The position numbers and the translations under genes were made by a program. The notes below the pieces were generated by a model that was not told the DNA's origin, did no database searches, and saw only the letters and a program-made list of their open reading frames with translations. Positions 50,801 through 61,347 of a stretch of 64,000 nt of DNA are shown piece by piece; the stretch's first letter is position 1, and every line of letters starts with the position of its first letter. Location: contig CM061100.1 of assembly GCA_030770545.1 (NCBI GenBank), positions 2,549,501 through 2,613,500 of the forward strand, in the 5' to 3' direction. The stretch is from Macropodus opercularis. Its lineage: Eukaryota; Chordata; Actinopteri; Anabantiformes; Osphronemidae.

Positions 50801-51949
50801 AAATAACGTCAGAGTCCAGTGAATCCATCCTCGGTGCTGGAACACACTGATGTGTCCAAATGATTTTTCTCACCCACACACACAACTTCGACTCACCCGT
50901 GGAGCAGGACACTCCACAGCCCGACTGTGAAGGGGAGCAGCACTGGCAGGTTATCAGAACACACAGTTAAAACTGTAACAAACTCTTTTACAGACGTCCT
51001 TATTAATAATGCTAACACCATACCACCTTACAGATAAAGCTCTGAGGCAGGGATTGAGTGTTATTATCATCTGACTGCACACTGACTCATCTATCAGAAA
51101 CTGGGCCTATATGTTGGCTAACGGAGCTAATCTAACAGACTCTTATGTAATTAATCAAACGGGGACACTTTCCTACAGGGACACAATGAGGCAATTTATA
51201 GTTCACGCCATCTGTTACCATGACAGCACACCTGCCCTAATGCTAGGCAGCACCCACCGTGCACAAAACTGGAGGAAAGCAAGCACACGCATGGACAAAT
51301 AGATCCTACCAAAAACATTTTGCCTTTCAGACCTCCTTTAATTAATAGAGTCCTGTAATGACGAAGAGTTTACCAAGTCAAGGCTTTGCCTCCGTGACCT
51401 TGGCTGTCCATGCTTCATCACTTCCGTTTTCTCGTTTCCTCATTGGTGCACATCACCCGTCCGGCGTGACGAGGCAGGTGTGTTGACGGAAGGTAATGAT
51501 GAGGGGGACGTGTCTGAATAGAGGGGCTTGTTGTTTTCACTCTCACGAGGGAGCAGCAGAACTGCAGCAGCTGTGTGTGATCTATGTTCTGTTGGTGATT
51601 AGATGAGTGGGCTAAACAATTAGACTGAGCTCATTAAACAAGTGGCTACATGTCCCGCTGTGGTGCTTATGTATCATTGCTTACTACTTAATGGAATCTC
51701 TTGCCTCTTCAGTCTTCAGAGGCATTTCTTCTGTACTGAGCACAGTAATCATGCTTTCTCTGTGCCCACGCAGATTGCCACAGTCACAGCTATGTTGGGG
51801 GGACCTGCTCGTCAACAGCAAGCGGCGCTGACCCATATCCGGTGCTCCCGCATCCTGGTGACTCTCAGCTGGACCTCAGTTCACTGGTTTCCTTGGAGAC
51901 TGAAAGTAGTGGGGAGGAGGGCCGGGAGGAAACCATTGTGTACCTCTGA
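27869..51949 (+). CDS. arhgef28: Rho guanine nucleotide exchange factor 28 (p190RhoGEF/RGNEF), 34 coding exons
   Basis: Thirty-four coding exons join in frame to about 1,717 residues (human ARHGEF28 has about 1,705). Domain order is N-terminal ankyrin-like region, Ser-rich linker, C1 zinc finger (about 689-735), DH (about 883-1078), PH (about 1103-1220), coiled coil (about 1446-1545) and a tail ending EETIVYL. The protein loads GTP onto RhoA. In mammals it binds focal adhesion kinase through its C-terminal half, and neurofilament light-chain mRNA, in neurons and at adhesions. The start ATG (27869-27871) follows GAGAAA, a good Kozak context, and MEVNRREVPLY aligns with the family N-terminus. 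Exon coordinates are in the five block entries. All introns are GT-AG except one probable GC-AG after 44669. Some weak donors (after 34304 and 37925) are the least certain boundaries; a missed or alternative exon in the 35.8-37.8 kb intron cannot be excluded. Confidence 0.94.
28985..29110 (+). mobile_element. tRNA-derived SINE remnant
   Basis: Located in arhgef28 intron 2. The order of short motifs follows a widespread teleost tRNA-derived SINE: CAGTTGG near the start, GGTTCAGTTCCCAC resembling a tRNA B box, then GGCTACATGTC and GTCCTTGGACAAGAC. The B box has lost its GGTTCGA form, so the copy is old. No target duplication could be recognised. Family name needs a repeat-library comparison. 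Confidence 0.6.
37846..41425 (+). other. arhgef28: arhgef28 exon block B: Ser/Pro-rich linker (residues 371-673)
   Basis: Coding segments: 37846-37925, 38011-38276, 38353-38533, 38634-38745, 39942-39984, 40649-40750 and 41302-41425. The linker is rich in Ser, Pro and acidic residues, and probably disordered and phosphorylated. The SYSYSSPKI motif (exon 38634-38745) and SEKYKVIRTFSFLKSRM (exon 41302-41425) are conserved family motifs. The donor after 37925 (GTTTTT) is weak. Intron 40751-41301 contains a polypyrimidine stretch (about 40880-41060). Confidence 0.85.
40503..40516 (-). promoter_or_regulatory. Near-consensus CTCF-like site in arhgef28 intron
   Basis: The minus-strand reading CCACCAGGGGGAGC differs from the CTCF core consensus at one position (A for C after GG). 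It lies in the intron between exons 39942-39984 and 40649-40750. Confidence 0.35.
41893..42832 (+). other. arhgef28: arhgef28 exon block C: C1 zinc finger and linker (residues 674-841)
   Basis: Coding segments: 41893-42028, 42106-42161, 42269-42329, 42489-42624 and 42717-42832. The zinc ligands are H689, C702, C705, C717, C720, H725, C728 and C735, spaced H-x12-C-x2-C-x11-C-x2-C-x4-H-x2-C-x6-C, a C1-type finger as in the family. The lipid-binding residues of typical phorbol-ester C1 domains are not evident, so an atypical C1 is likely. The donor after 42624 (GTGGGT) is chosen because it alone keeps the frame to SESSETESD. The acceptor at 41893 could shift by six bases in frame. Confidence 0.85.
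42940..44669 (+). other. arhgef28: arhgef28 exon block D: catalytic DH-PH module (residues 842-1223)
   Basis: Coding segments: 42940-43080, 43179-43429, 43506-43631, 43722-43839, 43922-44176, 44264-44340 and 44491-44669. The DH domain begins at KRQDVIYELMQTELHHLQTL and includes the third conserved helix with TQRITKYPVLLERILQYT (1035-1052), the Rho-contacting core of Dbl-family exchange factors. The PH domain follows from KLKNGHTFRKQ to SKEERNTWMRLIREAVE. This part is the most conserved of the protein and the introns are short (76-170 bp for several). The last exon must end at 44669 to keep the frame, before GC. Confidence 0.92.
43852..43865 (-). promoter_or_regulatory. CTCF consensus site in arhgef28 intron
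   Basis: The minus-strand reading CCAGCAGAGGGCAG matches the CTCF core consensus at all 14 positions. It sits 13 bp after the exon ending at 43839, inside an 82-bp intron. Confidence 0.5.
44760..51949 (+). other. arhgef28: arhgef28 exon block E: coiled coil and C-terminus (residues 1224-1717)
   Basis: Coding segments: 44760-44848, 44969-45154, 45329-45567, 46183-46230, 46869-47351, 48683-48944 and 51774-51949 (stop TGA 51947-51949). Exon 46869-47351 (161 codons) encodes a long Gln/Glu/Arg-rich coiled coil ending in the conserved HGRQRSLPA. The last exon ends GREETIVYL, matching the family C-terminus. The segment 1573-1700 is Ser/Pro/His-rich and poorly conserved. The phase-1 end of 48683-48944 fits the last exon directly, so no exon is needed in the 2.8-kb final intron. 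Confidence 0.88.
46024..46037 (+). promoter_or_regulatory. CTCF consensus site in arhgef28 intron
   Basis: CCACCAGGGGGCAC matches the CTCF core consensus at all 14 positions. It lies in the intron between exons 45329-45567 and 46183-46230. Confidence 0.6.
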
Positions 51950-52355
51950 ATGTTGATACATGTGAGACTCTAAAAGGACAACCTGCACTCGGAGCAAGAC
52001 AGAGACATTCACGAAGCGTCACGAAGCAGGTCTGGGTCACGGCATCTTTAGAAAGCATCTCACTGTAAAAACTTTTTTAAAACCTTTTTTTTTTGTGGTG
52101 TGAAAGAAGAGGAAACAAACAGAGATATAGGAACTGAGGTTGTTTCCAGATTCAATCTCAAATGTGTCATGAGCCTTCGCTTGAGCCTCCACCTGGTGTT
52201 AAATGTCCTTTTATTGTCTATTTGTGTGTGTGTGTCTGCCCTTTATTGACTGCCTGAGCCCCTGCAGCCTTTTCCCCTATATGCTTTCTACCGTCCATCC
52301 CTCACCGCCGTCCTTTTCCAGGTCCCACATATCTTGTCCCTCGAGCACTATATTT

Positions 52356-52361
52356 AATAAA
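52356..52361 (+). terminator. arhgef28: Candidate arhgef28 polyadenylation signal
   Basis: The first AATAAA after the stop codon, about 407 nt downstream. The AT-rich sequence that follows could contain a longer 3' UTR using later signals. Confidence 0.6.
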
Positions 52362-52770
52362 TGTTCCACTGAGGGAGAAAAGGCGTAGTCCCAGTATGAG
52401 CAAAACATCAGGCTGCTTTTCAGTAGTGGGTAAGCATCTGGCCATAAAACAAATGGACTCCCTTTCATTTGTTTATTTACAAGCTAAGCAGAATGTAAAG
52501 CACAAAATATTTAATTAGGTGAAGACGGGTTGTATTTTTTTACACTTTCTGCTTGTAGCCAACATCTATTTCTTCTTATCTCTAGTATTTAGTGCATTTT
52601 TCTTGTTGCCTGAGTGCAGATGTGCTAATATTTCAGGTGTCACCTTAAAAAGCAAGAGTGTCTTTTCAAAATGTAAAGGTGTGATTCAACATAAAGAAAA
52701 TATGGAGTTTTAAGCAATAATGTAATATTCAAAATAATTTGCCTCATAAATGACTGACTACGCTTTTTTT

Positions 52771-52790
52771 TGTTGTTGTTGTTGTTGTTG
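52771..52790. repeat. (TGT)n short tandem repeat
   Basis: A run of about seven TGT units directly after a T8 tract. Confidence 0.85.
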
Positions 52791-54119
52791 CATGTGCTCC
52801 TTCAATTACAGCTAGGCTCCAAACAATTGGATGGATTTGCGATTTAAAAGACAATCATAGTCCCCAGAGGATGATTCCCAGTCAGGTTGGGGACTGCTTG
52901 GCTGTTCCTCTGGTGCCATGATGAGTTTTGCATTTGTCTTAAGTGAACTGATGGCTCAGTATTGACTCAGAATAATGAAGTTGCCTTATTGATACCATTA
53001 AAACATCCCACATCTTGTGTATTTACCTTTTTGTTTCTCATGGGCATTTTTATGTGAGATCCCTGTGCCATCGCTGAAGGTGTCGCTCTGTTTTTACAGA
53101 CATTATGGAAGAATTGATTTATTAATGTCATAGTTTCGTAATGAAACACAAAACAGTGGCAGTATTTGATGTCATGTTTATTTGTCTGTGTATATATTTA
53201 TTTATTTCGCTGTTGGGTGAAGGGTCTGCTGTACATAGACGTGATGAACAGGTGTGTTTCCTTGTGTGTTATGTATTAACCTACAGCCCTACGTATAAAA
53301 TGACTTTTACTGAACGTGAACCAGTCCTGTGTTTCTTAAGGCTACAAAACGTTGCTGTATTGTGTTGCACGTTTTAATGTCAAACATTAATTCGATTTTA
53401 TTCATGTTTGTAACAGACGGTAGTGAAAAGTTACATCAAATCATCTTGTGTAATTTTACTGATGATGTACTGATCACACTACATGGATTTAACCGGTGCT
53501 CACCTAGTGAAGACAAGCTGTTGGGGATTATGTCGGCTGGCTATCGTTACCGTTAACGAGGTGGGTATAAAAGAAACAAACCAGCAGGAAGACAAACAGG
53601 CTGACGTGGCAGCACGAGCAGCTGGTCTGAGGACAGGCACAGGTGAGTCGTTTGAACCTTATAGAGCATTTAAGTTGGCGTAGGTGTATGACGTGCACCT
53701 GATGTGTTGCTTTGAACGTGGAGGCAGCAGAAGAGGGTTGGTTCATTACCAAGAGCATGGCCATTATTGTCAGTCTGTTGCTAGCTTAGCAGGTAAATGA
53801 AGCAGCTGATGGCATCTGCTTGGCTGATGTTGGGAGGCTGCACATCTTGCTGCTGGTCTTGATTGCGGGGCTGCTTTTTAAAACACGCAGAGCTTTGCTG
53901 GCTCTTCGTCGTCGTAGGCCCAGCTTTCGTCAGAACTACAGCACGTGTTTGCGCATGAGACAAGCGTTTCGCTCATGATTCCTGGTAAGTGAAGGTTGGT
54001 CAGAGCTTCCTCACAGGGTTCAAAGAGCAGCATTTGAAATTTCATTTCATTTGAAATCTGAACGAACACGAAAATAATTTCAACTACTTCTTTGCTTGTG
54101 GAATCTTGTTTCAATCATT

Positions 54120-54194
54120 ATTTATATTTCTGAAAGCATTCTGTGTTTACAGCATTAATTTTTCACACCAGCCTACATTTTTTGCACAGTAGTG
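54120..54194. mobile_element. Solitary Tc1-like terminal repeat fragment
   Basis: This stretch resembles the right terminal repeat of the element at 7409-7898: TGAAAGCATTCTGTG, then TTTACAGCATT, then TTTTTCACACC and finally TTTTGCACAGTA. No matching left repeat or transposase fragment was identified upstream, so it is an old, truncated copy of the same or a related family. Confidence 0.65.
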
Positions 54195-54219
54195 TGTGTG
54201 TGTGTGTGTGTGTGTGTGT
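54192..54219. repeat. (GT)14 microsatellite
   Basis: Fourteen uninterrupted GT units that begin at the end of the transposon terminal repeat. Confidence 0.95.
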
Positions 54220-57200
54220 CAACTGAACAGAATCTCTACTTATTTCATATGGTTTATTTCCCCATTTTGATCTACACTGACGTGCATATGCAGATGGGTT
54301 TTAATTCTTGTATTTATCACCTTTGAGGTTAAAATGGCAGTTGCACTTCTGGATCTCCATTGTTTTTAAAACCTAACTTTAATCCAGCGATTCTGTCTGT
54401 GAGCCGTGGTTGAAGTCGGACTGAACAGCTGTTCAAAGCGAGGAACTCAGGAAAAGGCCGTTTTGTAAAACAAGCTAGTGTTTGCGTGTGAAGGTGGTGT
54501 GTATGTACACACGCGTCTGTTTAGGGTCGGACACGCTGGTGCTCATACACCAGTTGAGCTGACGGACTCTGATCTGATTCAGCGATGACCTTAAAGACTT
54601 TCTATTACTGACACCTTTAGAAATAAATATGATGTATTTCAGGAATGTGAGATGGTGTTAAATACTTACTTGCACAGTAAAGCCCGCTTCGATTGTGGTT
54701 TCTTTCTTTTGTAATAACCCCTGCTTGAGGTAACAATAATGCCAAAGGAAAAACTGAGGAGGGGAAACCATATTGCTGAGTCATCCGCCAGGCTGAAGCA
54801 GGGGTTGCTAGTCTTTCCCAGGGGGAACTGTAATGATTTCTATAGGCGCACAGAATAAACCGCCCAGCCCCAATATAAATAAGGGCTATTAAAGCTCGTC
54901 CCTGCGTAACAATATTGTTCATCTTCTGTTTGAGTGGAACATGGCGACAGGCTGCATCCGTGTCTCTTATATGGTAACTGCCCTGAGGAGGAAGACTGTG
55001 CTGTAGCTGCTTAACTGTGCTCGGCCTTCATGCAGCTTGAAGAATCCCTGTGACACGTTTCCAATCAGTGGCAACTTTTTTTTTTTTTTAGAGGCAGATA
55101 AATGAATGCAGCAGTAAAAACTGCTCTGTTGGTTCTAAATGCTTTTACGTTTAATGTGCAAACTTACTTTGTTTGACTTAAATGGACACTGGCACATCAG
55201 CAGTCAGTCAGTCATGGTTTGGATAATGTTCCTTTTGTGTGATGTGAAGGTAGCGTCATTCGTTTCCCGTCATTGACATGACAGTTTGCTTTTTGAATAT
55301 TTTTCTCTTATGCTTTCTTCGCGTATAGACAACGCGGCTGCAGTCGTGCTATGCTGTGTATTCGTTCTTCAGCCTTAATGGAAACAGGCTAATTATCTAA
55401 AAACCTGCCAAGGCAAGTATTGCTACATCTGGGGTATTTTGGTATAAACACAGCTGAACTTACATAATATTAATCACCTGCATATGTCAGGAAGAGCTAT
55501 AATTACCAGCTGACTTTAAATATCTTTCCATTGTACCATCAATGCGACCATGATCCTGGTCTATTGATGTTTTTGCAGTGATTCTGTGATTAGCTTCATG
55601 TGCTTTAAACTTTGTCCTTAAATTGTTTTATGATTTGAGGATGCTCTAAACGTGTGCGTGACTCATCCTGTGCCACCTGTTTGTGATGTTGCCGCATCAT
55701 TCTTCGCGCCGCTTTGTTTCTTTGAGTTTCGAGTGTTTACTCGGTGCCGGATGCCCTGTCACCGCTGCAGAATTCTTCAACACCCTCAGTTGTTCCTTTT
55801 GACATTTCTGTGCACAATGGCATCCGCGGCTCATGTCAAAGAAAAGCTCGGCTTTGTGACGTGACGGTGTGTGGCCATTTTTCTTAAACGCCTCCTTTAA
55901 TTGCCGCCTTGGTGGTTTTGCGTGAGTAGGCGGCGGGCGGTCTTCAAAGCGTCCACAGATGCGATGGAAGGCCTGTACCTGTCTGCACTTGAGTGTGTTT
56001 GTGTGACACATGCGATGTGTTCGTGAGAGCGCGGGGATGAGCCGTTCACTGTGATCGTGCACCGTGACTGCAGGGTAACCCTCCACAATAGGCTCACTCA
56101 TTAGCTTAACCCACCCTCTGCTTTTCGCTGCGACCCTCCTTTGTCCGTCTAAATTATAAGGGACCGTCGGGTGCTTGTCTTGCGTGTGAGCACAAGGTGA
56201 TGGGTGGGGAGGCTCCTAAGCTACAGCTAAGTCACTGTGTACCGTTGAGTATTCTTGCAATGTTTTGTACACAGTCATAACTTATTGTGGCTTTGTGCTT
56301 GTACCATAGGACCAATTTCAGTAAACGGATCTATTCTCAAGCTCTTTTTCCTTTCTGAATAAGTGTGACTAATGCTCTGCACTGCGTCATGTGATGGCAA
56401 CATTTAAGATGCGAGGTTATTACCAAGTAGACTGATGGCTAATTCTGCAAAAATGGGAACCGCGTTGAAACAAACTGCATTAATCTTTAAAGTTGGCTCA
56501 TCTGAATGCGTCTACTGTTTCCTCTGTCTTTAAATGAGTATCCCTTTCTGCTCAGCGGACCGGGAGCTCTTTAATGTCAGCCTTTTTACTCTGCTTCCCT
56601 TTGATAACGTCCTTCCCGGCATCAGAGGTGGCAACCGCTTTAGCGGAGAGCATGCTGGCCCTCCTAGTCATTAAAGTAGGGGAAACCAAGGTCGTTCTAC
56701 CTTCATCAGCCCGTGCACAAAAGGGAACGACAGTGATGGCTTTCTGCAGTTGTTTGCTGTCAGTCACTGGCTGAGCAGCTTTGTGATCAGTGAAAAGCGT
56801 CTGAGTTAGTGATGCCACGACCTGAATACTAGTTATTTAGGTCATAGCACATCCAATAGGTTACTCTTTAAATCTTGTGTTCTGCCCTTCACTCGTTTTC
56901 AAATAAAAAAAAATGTTTGGGGATCTAAAATCATCACTTTTAGCTGTGATGTGCAAAAGAACCACCAAACATCAGAACAGCCTAGAATCATCATAAATTA
57001 AACCTATAACATTCTTCAGATTATCCAGCGAGAACTACCTAAAATTCTCTACATGCAAGACTCTGTTTAGCTTAGTTTTTAAGTGAGGCTCACCTGAAAG
57101 TTTTAGGTCATTTAATAACAAGTACCTGAGAAAAGAGTTGCTGCACTTTTGTTTTAGTAAAATGCCACCAAGAGAAATAAGTGTTTTATTATGATTGCAG

Positions 57201-60200
57201 TAAAAGGTCAGGTGAGCAAAGTTATTTCACTTGATGCCCTGGGAACGATGGATGTCAATAACAAATGTCATGGGAATGTGTCAAATACTTGTTCAAATAT
57301 TTCATTGAAAACCAAAAATGTCAACCTCTTGGTGCTAGAGGAAAGGTCGGGGAATAACAAGCGTCTGTGATCTATGCTCCAGGAAATGTGAATGTCAGTA
57401 GCATTGTTCATGGCAAAACATCCCACAAAACAGCAAAGTAATTAGAATGAATTTATTGGACTATGCTGGACTCTGTACCAGTCCTGTGTTTACTTCAGTT
57501 TATTGGACATGCAGATTATTTAATTTCTAATTAAACTGCAGTTCAGTGCCATCAGGCCCTTATCAAGGCCTTACATTTGGCGTATGTTCACTCTGGCCTT
57601 GTGATACGAAGCGCGTTTGGCGCGATATTGATGTTCCACGTTTCAGTCTTTTGATGTCTTTGATGTGATTTCTCCTCCGGAGGAAACGGCTGCTCTTCCT
57701 CGACACGCACCCATCCACACACCTTCATATCCATAACTCTGGCACTTAGGGCATGAGTTAAAAGGATTTTGTCTCATTAAAAGATTTTGGGGGATATAGA
57801 GGAAGAGGGATCAGACTTTATTTGATAGCCTGGGGCTGCGGATCGGAGCGTTTCAATCATAGAACAATTGCTTTAAAATCGTCTTCCTTTCTGCATGAGC
57901 GTTTCTCTCCTCTCGCTAAACTGCTGAGGCTCGTTTGTTGTTCACACGGCAGTTGTGACTGATGTTCATGTGTTGTGCTGTGAAGCCACAATCGTGTTAT
58001 TTCTCTGAAATTTCAAAACTCATTCGAAAGCTTTATAGCGCTGAAAGTATCTATTATTTTCAATGCAGGTATCACTAGCTTCTAGCTGGTCAGAAGGGCT
58101 CATAATTGACATAGTTTTAATATCTAGCTGTTGTTGCTTTTTGGGTTTTAAAGCACATTTTATAGTCTAATATATAAAAAGATTTACCGCCGTACTCATG
58201 AAAGCTTTCTGAGCCAGAGCAATATGACATCTACTGTCAGTATGTGGCATAAATCAGTGGGTGAAAGTAGTATCCTATTACATCTGCGCTGGATGAGCCG
58301 CACACTGTTACGAGGTGGCATAAGTCAGCGGAGTACAAGTGGTAAACCATTAGAGAGTCACCACCCACTGCTGAGGACTATGCACACAATTGGTATGCAA
58401 TACTGTAAGTCGCTTTTTAGTCCCAGACCTACTGAATATTGCCATGCAACAGGGAGAAAAGGATGAATAAATGCAGGGTTTAGAAGGCCTGGGTTGTTTT
58501 CCAGCAGGCGGCTCGGTAAACAGTCGACCTGAGCTTTGGCTTCAGAAGTAGAAGAACAAATAACAGGATGTGAGTGATGCTCAAATGATCCAAGAACTCT
58601 GAAAATCCTCAGGGTCCCTGTTACAAGCAGTGGGTGTGTGAAATGGGTCTTTGTTAAAGGCTGAAGTCAGAGTGAGAACGTGCAGTGTTGAATGTTTCTG
58701 GAATAATTTCAACTAAAAGTAACGAGTAAGAGATGGAAGTGAGTGTGAAACTGTACCATGCTGTCGTTTTTCTGTAGAAATTAAGATAAAAGTCATTTTT
58801 GATTTAAATTGTTTTAATTAGCAATGCAGCTTTTATATATATCCCAAGGTCCCGCTGTACGATCATTCAGGTTTGAAGCTGCCGGGAAGAACAAAGGTGG
58901 TGAGAGAAACCTTCCCTAAAGCCAGTGCGACTACGTTGTGCGTTCCATGCAGTTCAATGAGTCGATGCTACACGCTGTCGTTTGTTATTTCTGCGATAAA
59001 GAACAGCTTAATAGAACTGCGGCATAGCTAGTTCTCTAAAGGTTAATGGAGAGACCAAACCCAGCTCCCGTTAACTATCGAGCTCTACATGAATTTTAAT
59101 TACTGGAATTCAGACAATGTGGCAGTTTCGAGATGCCAATTACTGTAGCTTCAGCAAAAGAATATCCTCTTAAGCTTCTTTGTGGTTTCAAGGTTCATAA
59201 AAAAATATCTTGTAGAGCTACAAGTCAGAAGGTTTCATGAATTTTAATGGCAAAGAGCTAAGACTGTGAATACGCGTTCACCCCGAGAAGGCTTGAATTC
59301 TCCCACGTGATGGAAACTGTCCCAGTGTGATTCACACACATGCTCAACTTGGTGACATTTAATGAGGGAAAACCATTTAACACTGCCTGGGTTCTCTTAA
59401 AAGTACATGCAATAAAAGCAACTTTGAACAAAGTTGTAGCCAATAAAGTTTTCATACACGAGGATCCTCCTTTTTAATAACAGGCAGCCCCTCGGTCATT
59501 GGAGACTGACTCAAGGTTTACTTTTTAAAAGGTCATTTCACCCAAAAGAAAATACTTTAACTTAATTTAAATGCGGACAACAGCTTTTTATAATGTGGCT
59601 GAAAAGATTGAAATGAATAATGTAAAACTGGCTTCCTCCAGGTTTTAATTTGTGTCCTGTTCTGTCTCTCTCCGTTTAGAAGTTGCCTGTGCACCAGCAT
59701 CACTATGCAGCTCATGGTAATCCTGTGATCGTATGCTGGAAATGGGTGATGAGTTGTTGTCTGGAGCACAAAAGGGCATCAGCATTTCATTAAACCAGAA
59801 AGACGCGTGGAACAAGCAACCTGATGGCATTTATGCCTCGGCGTGTAAATACACCTGGTACACGCTACACTCTCCCGCTGTTTGTCCTGGAGAAAAGCGA
59901 TGGACACGTTTGCCAGTGCCAAAAAGCAAGGCATGCATGCCTCAGTCCTTATGCAGCATGGTGCTTCACAAATTTATTCATGAAGAATATGATATTTGGA
60001 CAGTAGAAAGGAAGAGAAATGGGAGCTATTCCGAATGGTGATGGGCTGATGCATGTCGGTGCCTTCGCGGCTCGGTGGAGGCCTGACTGACGGCTCCTGT
60101 CGTCTTGTGTTTAATGTCCGTGCAGGACTGCGCAGCACTGATAACCTTGATGCAGCCGTCATGGTGGCGAGGGGTGAAGTGTTTAATTGTGACATACGGC

Positions 60201-61328
60201 GCTCGCTCAGTCAAAATACTACGATGCAACTACAGTATAGGCAGCTGACGACAGATCGGGGATAATGAGAGCGTGAGAAGTTCACGTGTCCCAGTCATCA
60301 GCACCTTTTCCAACCCCCACAGTGTCTGTGAATCCCCTCGTTGTGTTGAAGGAGACGGAAGAGCAGCAGCAGAACCAATAGCGTAGTCACAATGTCAGCT
60401 GGAGCTCTGTAATAACAGTGAGTCACTGCGAAGGGGGCGGCAGGTCTGGGATGTTTGTTGTAGCCTTTTGAGATGTTTGTTTTTTAAAATTAGATTTATT
60501 TTGTGTCTCCTCACAAGCCGTTCAGACCCAGTTCGACTGGGCCTCCCACTGCCTTGTTGTGGTATGATAAAGAAGTCGGGAGCAGGACGAGCAGCATCCT
60601 CACCTCCTGCAGTCTGTCAGCAGCACTGAGAATCTGAGAGGACGAGAAATTGAAACGGGCCAAATTCAAGGTCTTTAACAAGAGCAAATAACCCGACTTT
60701 TATTCAGCCGTGACCTGGACGTTAACAGGACACCTCAGCTGGATTCAGACCCCTGTGCAGCTTTCGGTTTTGTTCTTTCTTTGTTCTCACAAATTGCAGC
60801 GACTGTCACATGCATGAGCAGTCGGACAAGCTGACGGTTTATCCAGATCACCACTTCAGTTTCAGCTGAACAAGAGTGTACATGATATTCACATAATCCC
60901 CTCGTATAACCCGCAGCTAAGCCATTCAATTGACTTTAAAAATCCCTCCAAGTCTTTAAAAGCATAATTATGTTTGACAGGGAGTCGGCTGGTTTTTGAG
61001 ACGTGAAGGCAGGCTCCTGGCTTGTGACCCTGCACCTGGCCGTGTGCTGCGCTTCATGAAGACATGCAGTCTGGAGGCGGAAACGCCGGGTCTCCCATGT
61101 CTTGTCAGTGAACCTTAAGAACCGACCAAACTAGAAAATAATGATAAATGGTCTCATTGCTTCCCAACTTCTCCGTCTCTCAGCTCCAGGCTCGTCATAC
61201 TGAAGATGTCGAGTGACTGCTTTACTAACATCTCACCCGGTTTGATGTGTAGAGCATTTCTATTTGTCTAGATGAACGGTAATCTGGCTTTTTCTGACAG
61301 CGATTGTTGGCTTTGGGCATATGTGATC

Positions 61329-61347
61329 TGTGTGTGTGTGTGTGTGT
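61329..61347. repeat. (TG)n microsatellite
   Basis: About nine and a half uninterrupted TG units in non-coding DNA. Confidence 0.9.
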
